A program made the translations under genes and the position numbers. This document shows, piece after piece, positions 9,834-19,944 of a stretch of DNA of 64,000 nt. Every line of letters starts with the position of its first letter. The first letter of the stretch is position 1. The notes beneath the pieces are model-generated. The model worked only from the letters and a program-made list of their open reading frames with translations. It was not told the DNA's origin and ran no database searches. This DNA comes from Methylibium sp035476815 (GTDB taxonomy: Bacteria > Pseudomonadota > Gammaproteobacteria > Burkholderiales > Burkholderiaceae_C), in the NCBI GenBank assembly GCA_035476815.1, contig DATILD010000094.1:1-64000 (forward strand), given 5' to 3'.

Positions 9834-12428
9834 ATGAGCCCGCCGCCCCCCGACCTCGGCCCCCACACGCCGATGATGGCGCAGTACCTGCGCATCAAAG
9901 CCGAGCATCCGGACACGCTGCTGCTGTACCGGATGGGCGACTTCTACGAGCTGTTCTACGACGACGCCCGCAAGGCCCACCGGCTGCTCGACATCACGCT
10001 GACCGCGCGCGGCGCCAGCGCCGGCGAGCCGGTGGTGATGGCCGGCGTGCCGGTGCATGCGCTGGAGAGCTACCTCGGCAAGCTGGTCAGGCTGGGCGAG
10101 TCGGTCGCGATCGCCGAGCAGGTGGGCGACGTGGCCACCGCCAAGGGGCCGGTCGAGCGCAAGGTGGTGCGCGTCGTCACGCCCGGCACGGTGACCGACA
10201 CCGAGCTGATGGCCGAGCGGGTCGACACGCTGCTGCTGGCCGTGCACCGCCAGCGCGCGACCTGGGGGCTGGCCTGGCTGGGCCTTTCGAGCGGCACGCT
10301 CGGTCTGACCGAGTGCGGCGAGCGCGAGTTGCCGGGCTGGCTGGCGCGGCTGGGGCCGGCCGAGGTGCTGGTCGATGGCGACGATCTGCCCGTCGCGCTC
10401 GCCGCCACGCGCACCGCGCTGACCAAGCGGCCGGCCTGGCAGTTCGACACCGCACTCGGTCAGCGCAAGCTGTGCGAGCAGCTGCGCGTCGCCTCGCTGG
10501 CCGGGTTCAATGCCCAGGATCTCGGCGTCGCGCAGGCCGCCGCGGCGGCGCTGCTCAGCTATGCCGAGCACACCCAGGGCCGCTCGCTCGCCCATGTGGG
10601 CACGCTGTCGGTCGAGCGCGCCAGCGACCTGCTCGAACTCCCGCCGGCCACCCACCGCAACCTCGAGCTGACACAGACGCTGCGGGGCGAGGACGCGCCG
10701 ACGCTGCTGTCGCTGCTCGACGTGTGCCGCACCGGCATGGGCTCGCGGGCGCTGCGCCACTGGCTGACGCATCCGTCGAGGGAGCGTGCGGTCGCGAGCG
10801 CCCGGCACGGCGCGATCGACGCGCTGATCGAGCGCGGCGGCGAGGCCTTGCGCGAGGCGCTGCGCGGCGTCAGCGACGTCGAGCGCATCACCGCCCGCAT
10901 CGCGCTGCGGCAGGTGCGGCCGCGCGAGCTGGCCGGGCTGCGCGCGACGCTGGCGCTGCTGCCGGCGATCCGTGCCACCGTGCCGGCCGCAAGCGCCTTG
11001 CTCGACGGCCTGCGGCAGCACCTGACGCCGCCGCCGGCCATCGCCGCGCTGCTGGAGCGCGCCATCGCCGACGAACCCGCGGTGCTGCTGCGCGACGGCG
11101 GCGTGATCGCCACGGGCTACGACGCCGAGCTCGACGAGCTGCGCGGCATCGCGCAGAACTGCGACGCCTACCTGCTCGACCTGGAGTCGCGCGAGCGCGC
11201 CCGCACCGGCATCGCCAACCTGCGCGTGCAGTTCAACAAGGTGCACGGCTTCTACATCGAGGTCACGCAGGGCCAGGCGGGCAAGGTGCCGGCCGACTAC
11301 CAGCGCCGCCAGACGCTGAAGAACGCCGAGCGCTACATCACGCCCGAGCTGAAGGCCTTCGAGGACAAGGCGCTGTCGGCGCAGGAGCGCTCGCTGGCGC
11401 GCGAGAAGCTGCTCTACGACGGCGTGCTCGACACGCTGCAGGAGCGTCTGCTGGCGCTCGGCGACCTGGCGCGTGCGCTCGCGGCGCTGGACGCGCTGGC
11501 CGCGCTGGCCGAGCGCGCCGCGGTGCTGAACTGGTGTCGGCCCGAGTTCGTGCCCCAGCCCTGCATAGCGATCGAGCGCGGCCGCCACCCGGTGGTCGAG
11601 CTTAGGCTGGCCGAAACCGGCGGCGGCGCCTTCATCCCCAACGACTGCCGGCTCGACGCCGCCCGCCGCATGCTGGTGATCACCGGCCCCAACATGGGCG
11701 GCAAGTCCACCTTCATGCGCCAGGTCGCGCTGACGGTGCTGCTGGCGGCGATGGGCTCGTACGTGCCGGCCGAGGCCTGCCGGCTCGGGCCGATCGACGC
11801 GATCCACACCCGCATCGGCGCGGCCGACGACCTGGCCAACGCGCAATCGACCTTCATGGTCGAGATGACCGAGGCCGCGGCCATCGTCCATGCCGCCACC
11901 GAGCAGTCGCTGGTGCTGATGGACGAGATCGGCCGCGGTACCTCGACCTTCGACGGGCTGGCGCTGGCCGGCGCGATCGCGAGCCAGCTGCACGAGAAGA
12001 ACCGCGCCTTCACGCTGTTCGCGACCCACTACTTCGAGCTGACCGCCTTCCCCGAGAAGCATCCGCGCGCGCTCAACGTGCATGTCAGCGCGACCGAATC
12101 CCACGGCAAGACCGGCGACGACATCGTGTTCCTGCACGAAATCCAGCCCGGCCCGGCGAGCCGCAGCTATGGCGTGCAGGTCGCGCGCCTGGCCGGCATG
12201 CCGGGCGGCCTGATCCGCCAGGCGCGCGCCACGCTCGAGGCGCTGGAGGCGCAGCAGGCGGCCGCGTCGTCGCAGATCGACCTGTTCGCCGCGCCGCCGG
12301 AGCCGCCGGCCACGGAGCCGAGCGCGATCGATGCCGCGCTGGCGAAGATCGACCCTGATACCCTGACACCGCGGGAAGCGCTGGACGCGCTCTACCGCCT
12401 GAAATCCCTGCAAGGAAAACCGTCATGA
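9834..12428 (+). CDS. mutS: DNA mismatch repair protein MutS
   Basis: 864 aa, full length. The mismatch-probing Phe-X-Glu is in GDFYELF (F37, E39). The ATPase domain has the P-loop GPNMGGKST at about residue 617 and Walker B and signature regions (VLMDEIGRGTSTFDG near 695-710). The extreme C-terminus (TLTPREALDALYRLK) matches the tetramerisation or beta-clamp-proximal tail of MutS1. MutS recognises mismatches and recruits MutL. The last four bases overlap the following proteasome-like gene, so the two are co-translated. Confidence 0.97.
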   Translation: MSPPPPDLGPHTPMMAQYLRIKAEHPDTLLLYRMGDFYELFYDDARKAHRLLDITLTARGASAGEPVVMAGVPVHALESYLGKLVRLGESVAIAEQVGDVATAKGPVERKVVRVVTPGTVTDTELMAERVDTLLLAVHRQRATWGLAWLGLSSGTLGLTECGERELPGWLARLGPAEVLVDGDDLPVALAATRTALTKRPAWQFDTALGQRKLCEQLRVASLAGFNAQDLGVAQAAAAALLSYAEHTQGRSLAHVGTLSVERASDLLELPPATHRNLELTQTLRGEDAPTLLSLLDVCRTGMGSRALRHWLTHPSRERAVASARHGAIDALIERGGEALREALRGVSDVERITARIALRQVRPRELAGLRATLALLPAIRATVPAASALLDGLRQHLTPPPAIAALLERAIADEPAVLLRDGGVIATGYDAELDELRGIAQNCDAYLLDLESRERARTGIANLRVQFNKVHGFYIEVTQGQAGKVPADYQRRQTLKNAERYITPELKAFEDKALSAQERSLAREKLLYDGVLDTLQERLLALGDLARALAALDALAALAERAAVLNWCRPEFVPQPCIAIERGRHPVVELRLAETGGGAFIPNDCRLDAARRMLVITGPNMGGKSTFMRQVALTVLLAAMGSYVPAEACRLGPIDAIHTRIGAADDLANAQSTFMVEMTEAAAIVHAATEQSLVLMDEIGRGTSTFDGLALAGAIASQLHEKNRAFTLFATHYFELTAFPEKHPRALNVHVSATESHGKTGDDIVFLHEIQPGPASRSYGVQVARLAGMPGGLIRQARATLEALEAQQAAASSQIDLFAAPPEPPATEPSAIDAALAKIDPDTLTPREALDALYRLKSLQGKPS

Positions 12429-13249
12429 CCTACTGCGTCGGCGTGCGGCTCAATGCCGGCATGGTGTTCCTGTCCGACTCGCGCACCAACGCGGGGCTGG
12501 ACGCGATCTCCACCTTCCGCAAGATGATCGTCTACGAGCGCCCGGGCGACCGCTTCATGGTGCTGCTGTCGGCCGGCAACCTGTCGATCAGCCAGTCGGT
12601 GCGCGAGCTGCTGCAGGTCGAGAAGCTCGACAACGGCGACCGGCCGCCGATCACGATCTGGAACGCCACCAGCATGTTCGACGCGGTGCGCGTGCTCGGC
12701 AGCGCGGTGCGCCGCGTCTACGAGCAGGACGGCGCCTCGCTGAAGGCCGCCGGCATCGACTTCAACGCCTCGATGATCTTCGGCGGCCAGATCGCCGGCG
12801 AGGCGATGCGGCTCTTCCTCGTGTACTCGGCCGGCAACTTCATCGAGGCCACGCGCGAGACGCCCTACTTCCAGGTCGGCGAGAGCAAGTACGGCAAGCC
12901 CATCCTCGACCGCGTGATCACGCCGACGACCAACCTCGACGACGCTGCCAAGTGCGTGCTGGTGTCGATGGACTCGACGCTGAAGTCCAACCTGTCGGTG
13001 GGCCTTCCGCTGGACCTGCTGGTCTACAAGGAAGGCGAGTTCGCGAGCGACCGCATCGTCTGCATCGACGACCAGAACCCCTACTTCCGCATGCTGCATG
13101 GCAGCTGGGGCCAGAAGCTGCGCGAGGTGTTCGAGGGCCTGGAGACGCCGCAGTGGACGGCCGGCCAGGGCGAACACCCGCTGGTGGTGGGCAGCAAGCG
13201 CTGCGAGCCGATGCGCAAGATCGGCAACGAGCACGAGAAGATCGTCTGA
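12425..13249 (+). CDS. Anbu-type proteasome homologue (Ntn hydrolase)
   Basis: 274 aa. The start MTYCVGVRLNAGMVFLSDSR is the proteasome beta-subunit fold, with Thr2 exposed after Met removal as the expected catalytic nucleophile and D/K equivalents following (SDSRTN, FRKMIVY). Length and the long C-terminal part (about 190-274) fit Anbu (ancestral beta subunit), not HslV (about 175 aa). Anbu forms an open-ended helical or ring-like assembly and its substrate is unclear. In other genomes it is usually found with a transglutaminase-like protein, an alpha-E protein and an ATP-grasp protein; none is here. It is instead coupled to mutS by an ATGA overlap. Confidence 0.88.
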   Translation: MTYCVGVRLNAGMVFLSDSRTNAGLDAISTFRKMIVYERPGDRFMVLLSAGNLSISQSVRELLQVEKLDNGDRPPITIWNATSMFDAVRVLGSAVRRVYEQDGASLKAAGIDFNASMIFGGQIAGEAMRLFLVYSAGNFIEATRETPYFQVGESKYGKPILDRVITPTTNLDDAAKCVLVSMDSTLKSNLSVGLPLDLLVYKEGEFASDRIVCIDDQNPYFRMLHGSWGQKLREVFEGLETPQWTAGQGEHPLVVGSKRCEPMRKIGNEHEKIV

Positions 13250-13273
13250 TACGGATTGGCGTTCGATTGAGTC

Positions 13274-13311
13274 GGAGTGACTGTTCGACGAGGCTGCGTC
13301 GAAATCACTCC
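13274..13311 (+). terminator. Terminator-like hairpin after the mutS-anbu unit
   Basis: Starts 24 bp after the anbu stop. An outer 7-bp stem (13274-13280 with 13305-13311) and an inner 7-bp stem (13284-13290 with 13297-13303, 6-base loop) are both exact. Only a short ttgg follows instead of a T-tract, so intrinsic termination is plausible but not certain. Confidence 0.5.
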
Positions 13312-13380
13312 TTGGTCGTAGGCGCGGCGGCCAAGGACATCGGGTGGGCGTGCGACGGCCGAATACCGAAGACGGTTGTC

Positions 13381-13486
13381 GATCAGGTCGGTGGGGCGCT
13401 CTGCGGAGCGAAGTAAAGGAGGAGACGACGGCCGCAGGCCGGCGGCGGGGGACATGAGCGCAGCAGAGCGCCCCGCCGGCCTGATC
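13381..13486. repeat. 106-bp interrupted palindrome upstream of pyrG
   Basis: Arms pair in two exact blocks: gatcagg (13381-13387) with 13480-13486, and ggggcgctctgc (13393-13404) with 13463-13474; the 5 bases between the blocks do not match well. The interior holds a purine-rich stretch (aagtaaaggaggagacgacg) and a GC-rich part. This layout resembles intergenic repeats I associate with Rubrivivax/Leptothrix-like genomes, but that is recollection, not a search. The remaining sequence of 13250-13686 is non-coding; a tatact at 13632-13637 is a possible -10 element for pyrG. Confidence 0.65.
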
Positions 13487-13686
13487 TCGCCACCAACCGG
13501 CCAAGCGTGTGGCTCCCCGCTCCACCAACGGTCCGAGAAGCACCGCGGCCAACGGTCGGTCTTGTATGGTTGAAGGCAACCGCGTATGAGCCGGTCGGCC
13601 CCCGCCGGGAGGGCGGGTTCGGCCCGGCCGATATACTCTCGCTTTACCACCACGGCACTTTGGCCCCACGGGCCGTGCCGCTCGAC

Positions 13687-15348
13687 ATGACCAAGTTCGT
13701 CTTCGTCACCGGCGGTGTGGTGTCCTCGCTCGGCAAGGGCATCGCTTCGGCCTCGCTCGCGGCCATTCTGGAGTCGCGCGGCCTCAAGGTCACCCTGATC
13801 AAGCTCGACCCCTACCTGAACGTCGATCCGGGGACGATGTCGCCGTTCCAGCACGGCGAGGTGTTCGTCACCGACGACGGCGCCGAGACCGACCTCGACC
13901 TCGGCCACTACGAGCGCTTCATCACCACGCGGATGAAGAAGGCCAACAACTTCACCACCGGCCAGATCTACAAGTCGGTGCTGGAGAAGGAACGCCGCGG
14001 CGACTACCTGGGCAAGACGGTGCAGGTGATCCCGCATGTCACTAACGAGATCCAGGAGTTCGTCAAGCGCGGCGCCGCCGGCGACGTGGACGTGGCGATC
14101 GTCGAGGTCGGCGGCACCGTCGGCGACATCGAGTCGCTGCCCTTCCTGGAGGCGGCGCGCCAGATGAGCCTGAAGCTCGGCCCCAACCAGACCGCCTTCG
14201 TCCACCTGACCTACGTGCCCTGGATCGCCGCCGCCGGCGAGCTCAAGACCAAGCCGACCCAGCACACGGTGCAGAAGCTGCGCGAGATCGGCATCCAGCC
14301 TGACGCGCTGCTGTGCCGCGCCGACCGCCGGGTGCCGGAAGAGGAGCGCGAGAAGATCTCGCTGTTCACCAACGTGCCCGAGTGGGGCGTGATCTCGATG
14401 TGGGACGTCGACACCATCTACAAGGTGCCGCGCATGCTGCACGAGCAGGGCCTCGACGGCCTGGTGTGCGACAAGCTGCGCCTGGGAACCAAGCCGGCCA
14501 ATCTGGCGCGTTGGGACGAGCTGGTCAACGAGGTCGAGCACCCGCAGCGCGAGGTCCGCATCGCGATGGTCGGCAAGTACACTGACCTGTCGGACTCCTA
14601 CAAGTCGCTCAACGAGGCGCTGCGCCACGCCGGCATCCACAACCACGCAAAGGTCGGCATCGAGTATGTCGATTCCGAGACCATCACGCCCGACAGCGTG
14701 AACCAGCTCGCCGCCTTCGACGCCATCCTGGTCCCGGGCGGCTTCGGCAAGCGCGGCATCGAGGGCAAGGTCTGCGCGGCACGCTACGCCCGTGAGCGCA
14801 AGATTCCCTACCTCGGCATCTGCCTGGGCATGCAGGTCGCGACCATCGAGTACGCGCGCCACAAGGCCGGGCTCGAGGGCGCCAACAGCACCGAGTTCGA
14901 GCCGCAGACGCCGCATCCGGTGATCGCGCTGATCGATGAATGGCAGGACGCCGACGGGTCGATCCAGAAGCGCGACGCGCAATCCGACCTCGGCGGCACG
15001 ATGCGCCTGGGCGCGCAGAGCTCGGACGTCAAGCCCGGCACGCTGGCGCACCAGATCTACGGCCCGGTGGTCACCGAGCGCCACCGCCACCGCTACGAGG
15101 CCAACGTGCACTACCTCGAGCGCCTGCAGCAGGCCGGCCTGGTGGTCAGCGCGATCACGCAGCGCGAGAAGCTGACCGAGATGGTCGAGCTGCCGCAGAG
15201 CGTGCACCCCTGGTACGTGGGCGTGCAGTTCCACCCCGAGTTCAAGTCCACGCCCTGGGCCGGGCACCCGCTGTTCATCAGCTACGTGAAGGCGGCGCTG
15301 GCGCAGCAGGCGGCGGGCAAGGAAAACGCGATCAAGGCGGTGGCATGA
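13687..15348 (+). CDS. pyrG: CTP synthase
   Basis: 553 aa. The N-terminal amidoligase domain starts MTKFVFVTGGVVSSLGKGI with its nucleotide-binding loop; the class I glutaminase domain has the nucleophile C379 in GICLGMQ and the catalytic H516/E518 in FHPEF. It converts UTP, ATP and glutamine to CTP. A longer open frame upstream (from 13507) has no conserved sequence and lies over the intergenic repeat, so the start at 13687 is preferred. The stop overlaps the start of kdsA, and the order pyrG-kdsA-eno-ftsB is conserved in beta- and gammaproteobacteria. Confidence 0.97.
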   Translation: MTKFVFVTGGVVSSLGKGIASASLAAILESRGLKVTLIKLDPYLNVDPGTMSPFQHGEVFVTDDGAETDLDLGHYERFITTRMKKANNFTTGQIYKSVLEKERRGDYLGKTVQVIPHVTNEIQEFVKRGAAGDVDVAIVEVGGTVGDIESLPFLEAARQMSLKLGPNQTAFVHLTYVPWIAAAGELKTKPTQHTVQKLREIGIQPDALLCRADRRVPEEEREKISLFTNVPEWGVISMWDVDTIYKVPRMLHEQGLDGLVCDKLRLGTKPANLARWDELVNEVEHPQREVRIAMVGKYTDLSDSYKSLNEALRHAGIHNHAKVGIEYVDSETITPDSVNQLAAFDAILVPGGFGKRGIEGKVCAARYARERKIPYLGICLGMQVATIEYARHKAGLEGANSTEFEPQTPHPVIALIDEWQDADGSIQKRDAQSDLGGTMRLGAQSSDVKPGTLAHQIYGPVVTERHRHRYEANVHYLERLQQAGLVVSAITQREKLTEMVELPQSVHPWYVGVQFHPEFKSTPWAGHPLFISYVKAALAQQAAGKENAIKAVA

Positions 15349-16202
15349 AGCTCTGTGGTTTCGACGTCGGCCTCGACCGACCCTTCTTCCTGATCTCCGG
15401 CCCCTGCGTGGTCGAGAGCGAGCAGCTGCAGATGGACGTGGCCGGCCGGCTCAAGGAGATCACCTCGGCGCTCGGCATCCCCTTCATCTTCAAGTCCAGC
15501 TACGACAAGGCCAACCGCTCCAGCGGCACCTCCTTCCGCGGCCCGGGCATGGACAAGGGCCTGGAGATCCTCGCCAAGGTCAGGAAGGAACTGAACGTGC
15601 CGGTGCTGACCGACGTGCACTCCGAGGCCGAGATCGCCACCGTCGCACAGGTCGTCGACGTGCTGCAGACCCCCGCCTTCCTGTGTCGCCAGACCGACTT
15701 CATCCGCGCCGTGGCGCAGAGCGGCAAGCCGGTCAACATCAAGAAGGGCCAGTTCCTCGCCCCCGGCGACATGAAGAACGTGATCCGGAAGGCGCGCGAC
15801 GCGGCCCGCGAGAAGGGCCTGCCCGACGACGTCTTCATGGCCTGCGAGCGCGGCGCGAGCTTCGGCTACAACAACCTCGTCTCCGACATGCGCAGCCTCG
15901 CGATCATGCGCGAGACCGGCGCGCCCGTGGTGTTCGACGCGACCCACAGCGTGCAGCTGCCGGGTGGCCAGGGCACGTCCAGCGGCGGCCAGCGCGAGTT
16001 CGTGCCGGTGCTGTCGCGCGCGGCGGTCGGCGTCGGCGTCGCGGGGCTGTTCATGGAGACCCACCCGGACCCGGCCAACGCGCTGTCCGACGGCCCGAAC
16101 GCCGTGCCGCTGAAGCACATGTTGGCGCTGCTCGAGCAGCTCGTCAGCATCGATCGCGTGGTCAAGGCGCAGCCGCTGCTGGAAAACGACTTCAGTTGCT
16201 GA
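15345..16202 (+). CDS. kdsA: KDO-8-phosphate synthase
   Basis: 285 aa. Typical motifs are present: FFLISGPCVVES near residue 10, IFKSSYDKANRSS near residue 47 and the metal- and substrate-binding FDATHSVQLPGG near residue 197. The enzyme condenses phosphoenolpyruvate with arabinose-5-phosphate in the KDO branch of lipopolysaccharide synthesis. The Cys in GPCVVES and the segment near the C-terminus decide whether the metal-dependent or metal-independent class applies; I did not resolve this. It starts inside the pyrG stop (ATGA). Confidence 0.96.
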   Translation: MKLCGFDVGLDRPFFLISGPCVVESEQLQMDVAGRLKEITSALGIPFIFKSSYDKANRSSGTSFRGPGMDKGLEILAKVRKELNVPVLTDVHSEAEIATVAQVVDVLQTPAFLCRQTDFIRAVAQSGKPVNIKKGQFLAPGDMKNVIRKARDAAREKGLPDDVFMACERGASFGYNNLVSDMRSLAIMRETGAPVVFDATHSVQLPGGQGTSSGGQREFVPVLSRAAVGVGVAGLFMETHPDPANALSDGPNAVPLKHMLALLEQLVSIDRVVKAQPLLENDFSC

Positions 16203-16303
16203 CGCGCGACCCTCATCTGCTGCCCCTTGCCGATAGTCCTGCCGCGCTCGCGTTCCAATCCGCGGCATCGATCCCATAAGAACCGCTCTCGAAAGGTAGA
16301 ACC

Positions 16304-17590
<1,287 letters not shown>

Positions 17591-17608
17591 GTCGCGCGCG
17601 CGGGCACG

Positions 17609-17884
17609 ATGCGCCTCGTCACGCTCGGACTGGTCGCGGCCCTGCTGCTGGTGCAGGCGCAGCTCTGGTTCGGCGGCAACGGCATGGGGCGCGTCGTCGA
17701 GCTCGGCCGCCTGCTCGAGGACCAGCAGGCGAAGAACGACGCCGCCCGCCAGCGCAACGAGCGGCTCGCCGCCGAGGTGCGCGACCTGAAGGAAGGCCTG
17801 GAGATGGTCGAGGAGCGCGCCCGGCTCGAACTCGGCATGGTCAAGCCCGACGAGATCTTCGTGCAGATCGCGCCGCGGCGCTGA
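17609..17884 (+). CDS. ftsB: Cell division protein FtsB
   Basis: 91 aa. One N-terminal membrane segment (about 4-20) is followed by a coiled coil (about 30-70), then the conserved ending ERARLELGMVKPDEIFVQ that contacts FtsL and FtsQ. FtsB is a divisome subunit. It follows eno by 18 bp, the standard arrangement in proteobacteria. Confidence 0.93.
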   Translation: MRLVTLGLVAALLLVQAQLWFGGNGMGRVVELGRLLEDQQAKNDAARQRNERLAAEVRDLKEGLEMVEERARLELGMVKPDEIFVQIAPRR

Positions 17885-17927
17885 CCCCCTGCCCCCGCAC
17901 CCGCTCGCACGGCGGGTCTCTCCCCGC

Positions 17928-18554
17928 ATGCTTGCCACGCTCGCTGGTCTGCTGAACGCCCCCGCGCTGACCCTCGGCCCGCTCGTCGCGAGCCGGGCCG
18001 AGCTCGGCGGCGCGCTGCTGGGCGTGTGGATGGTGCTGTGCAACCTGCGCGTGAACCCGCTGGCCTGGCCGCTGGCGATCGCCAGTTCGGCGCTCTACCT
18101 GCTGGTGTTCTGGGAGGCGCGGCTGTACGGCGACGCGACGCTGCAACTGCTGTTCATCGCGGTCGCCCTGTGGGGCTGGTGGCAGTGGCTCTACGGCCAC
18201 CAGGCCGACGGCGCGACGCTGACGGTGCACCGGCTGTCGCCACGCGGCCTGGCGGCGGCGGCGGCCGCGCTGGCGCTGCTGTGGCCGGCGATCGGCCTGC
18301 TGCTGCGCCACGGCACCGACACCGACGTGCCCTGGTGGGACGCCTTCCCGACCGCCGGGAGCATCGTCGCCACCGTGCTGCTGGGCCGCAAGTGCATCGA
18401 GAACTGGCCGGCCTGGGTGATCGTCAACGTGGTCGCGGTCGGGCTGTTCGCCTACAAGGGCCTGTGGCTGACGGTCGGGCTGTACGCGCTGTTCGCGCTG
18501 CTGGCGCTGGTCGGCTGGCGCGCCTGGGCGCGGCGGCTCGCGGGGCCGGCATGA
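17928..18554 (+). CDS. pnuC: Nicotinamide riboside transporter PnuC
   Basis: 208 aa with about six to seven membrane segments. The family signature NPLAWPLAIASS near residue 43 and the tryptophan-rich WGWWQWLYGH near residue 82 (substrate-contacting in PnuC structures) are clear. PnuC carries out facilitated diffusion of nicotinamide riboside and depends on its phosphorylation inside the cell. The next gene encodes a NadR-like kinase domain and overlaps by an ATGA, which supports that pairing. Confidence 0.92.
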   Translation: MLATLAGLLNAPALTLGPLVASRAELGGALLGVWMVLCNLRVNPLAWPLAIASSALYLLVFWEARLYGDATLQLLFIAVALWGWWQWLYGHQADGATLTVHRLSPRGLAAAAAALALLWPAIGLLLRHGTDTDVPWWDAFPTAGSIVATVLLGRKCIENWPAWVIVNVVAVGLFAYKGLWLTVGLYALFALLALVGWRAWARRLAGPA

Positions 18555-19195
18555 GCGGTCCGGTCATCGCGCTGCTGGGGGCGGAGAGCACCGGCAAGTC
18601 GGACCTCGCCGCGGCGCTGGCCGACGCTTTGGCGCAGCGCGGGCTGCGCGCGACCGCCGTGCCGGAGTACCTGCGCGAGTTCTGCGACCGCGCGGGCCGC
18701 ACGCCGCGCACCGACGAGCAGGCCGGCATCGCCGACGAGCAATGGCGCCGCATCGTCGCCGCCGCGGCCGACGGCAGCGTGGTGCTGGCCGACACCACGC
18801 CGCTGATGACCGCGGTCTACAGCGACTACGTGTTCGGCGACGCCTCGCTCTACGCGCCGGCGCTCGAGCGCCAGCGGCTGTGCCGCGCGTCGCTGGTCAC
18901 CGGCCTCGACCTGCCCTGGCGGCCCGACGGCCTGCAGCGCGACGGCGCGCATGCGCGCGAGCCGGTCGATGCGCTGCTGCGCGGCGCGCTGCAGGGCGCC
19001 GGTCTCGCCTATGGCGTGGTCTACGGCGAGGGCGACGCGCGCATCGCCGCGGCGCTGGCCGCCGTCGCGGCTCCGCTGGGCCTGGCGCGGGCCCCGCTGG
19101 CCGACGACGACCGGCCGCTGCGGCTGCGCTGCCGCGACTGCCTGGTGCCCGGCTGCGAGCACCTCCTCTTTCCCCGCGTGCCCACCAAGCGATGA
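18551..19195 (+). CDS. NadR-like nicotinamide riboside kinase (AAA/NRK domain)
   Basis: 214 aa. The P-loop is GAESTGKS at residues 10-17, as in the C-terminal ribosylnicotinamide kinase domain of NadR; the stretch VPEYLREF (about residues 37-44) and ADTTPLMTAVYSDYVFGD (near residue 80) are also typical. The nucleotidyltransferase and DNA-binding domains of full NadR are absent. Following pnuC directly, it probably traps nicotinamide riboside as NMN for NAD synthesis. The tail has the cysteine-rich RCRDCLVPGCEHLLFP, a possible zinc site not found in NadR itself. The stop overlaps the trmB start. Confidence 0.8.
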   Translation: MSGPVIALLGAESTGKSDLAAALADALAQRGLRATAVPEYLREFCDRAGRTPRTDEQAGIADEQWRRIVAAAADGSVVLADTTPLMTAVYSDYVFGDASLYAPALERQRLCRASLVTGLDLPWRPDGLQRDGAHAREPVDALLRGALQGAGLAYGVVYGEGDARIAAALAAVAAPLGLARAPLADDDRPLRLRCRDCLVPGCEHLLFPRVPTKR

Positions 19196-19887
19196 ACGAC
19201 GACACCCCGACCCCGCCGCACCGCCCGATCCGCAGCTTCGTGCTGCGCGCCGGCCGCATGGGCCCGGGCCAGGCGCGGGCGCTGGCCGAACTCGGCCCGC
19301 GCTTCCTGCTGCCCTACCAGCCGGCGGTCGCCGACTGGGACGCCGTGTTCGGCCGCCGCGCGCCGCGCGTGCTCGAGATCGGCTTCGGCATGGGCGACGC
19401 CACCGCGCGCATCGCCGCGGCGCGGCCCGACACCGATTTCATCGGCTGCGAGGTCCATGCCCCCGGCGTCGGCGCGCTGCTCAAGCGCATCGGCGAGCAG
19501 TCGCTGAGCAACCTGCGCCTCGTCCAGTACGACGCGGTCGAGGTGCTCGAGCACATGGTCGCGCCCGGCTCGCTGGCCGGCATCCACCTGTTCTTCCCCG
19601 ACCCCTGGCACAAGAAGAAGCACCACAAGCGCCGGCTGGTGCAGCCGGCCTTCGTCGCCAAGCTGGTGACGCGGCTCGCGCCCGGCGCGACACTGCACTT
19701 CGCGACCGACTGGCAGCCCTATGCCGAGCAGATGCTGGAGGTGCTGGCGGCCGAGCCGGCGCTGGCCAACACCGCCGCCGGCTACGCGCCGCGCCCCGAC
19801 TACCGCCCGCTGACCAAGTTCGAGCAGCGCGGGCTCAAGCTCGGCCACGGCGTCTGGGACCTCGTGTTCACGCGACGCGAGCGGTAG
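19192..19887 (+). CDS. trmB: tRNA (guanine-N7-)-methyltransferase TrmB
   Basis: 231 aa. The SAM-binding loop is LEIGFGMGDATA near residue 61, and the family signature FFPDPWHKKKHHKRRL lies near residue 131. It methylates G46 in the variable loop of tRNAs. It is the last gene of the pnuC operon, starting inside the previous stop codon. Confidence 0.96.
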   Translation: MNDDTPTPPHRPIRSFVLRAGRMGPGQARALAELGPRFLLPYQPAVADWDAVFGRRAPRVLEIGFGMGDATARIAAARPDTDFIGCEVHAPGVGALLKRIGEQSLSNLRLVQYDAVEVLEHMVAPGSLAGIHLFFPDPWHKKKHHKRRLVQPAFVAKLVTRLAPGATLHFATDWQPYAEQMLEVLAAEPALANTAAGYAPRPDYRPLTKFEQRGLKLGHGVWDLVFTRRER

Positions 19888-19944
19888 CATCGTCCGGCGG
19901 GTCGCGCGGCGTCGGCGCCGGGGGCTCGCGGGAGGGATATCCGC

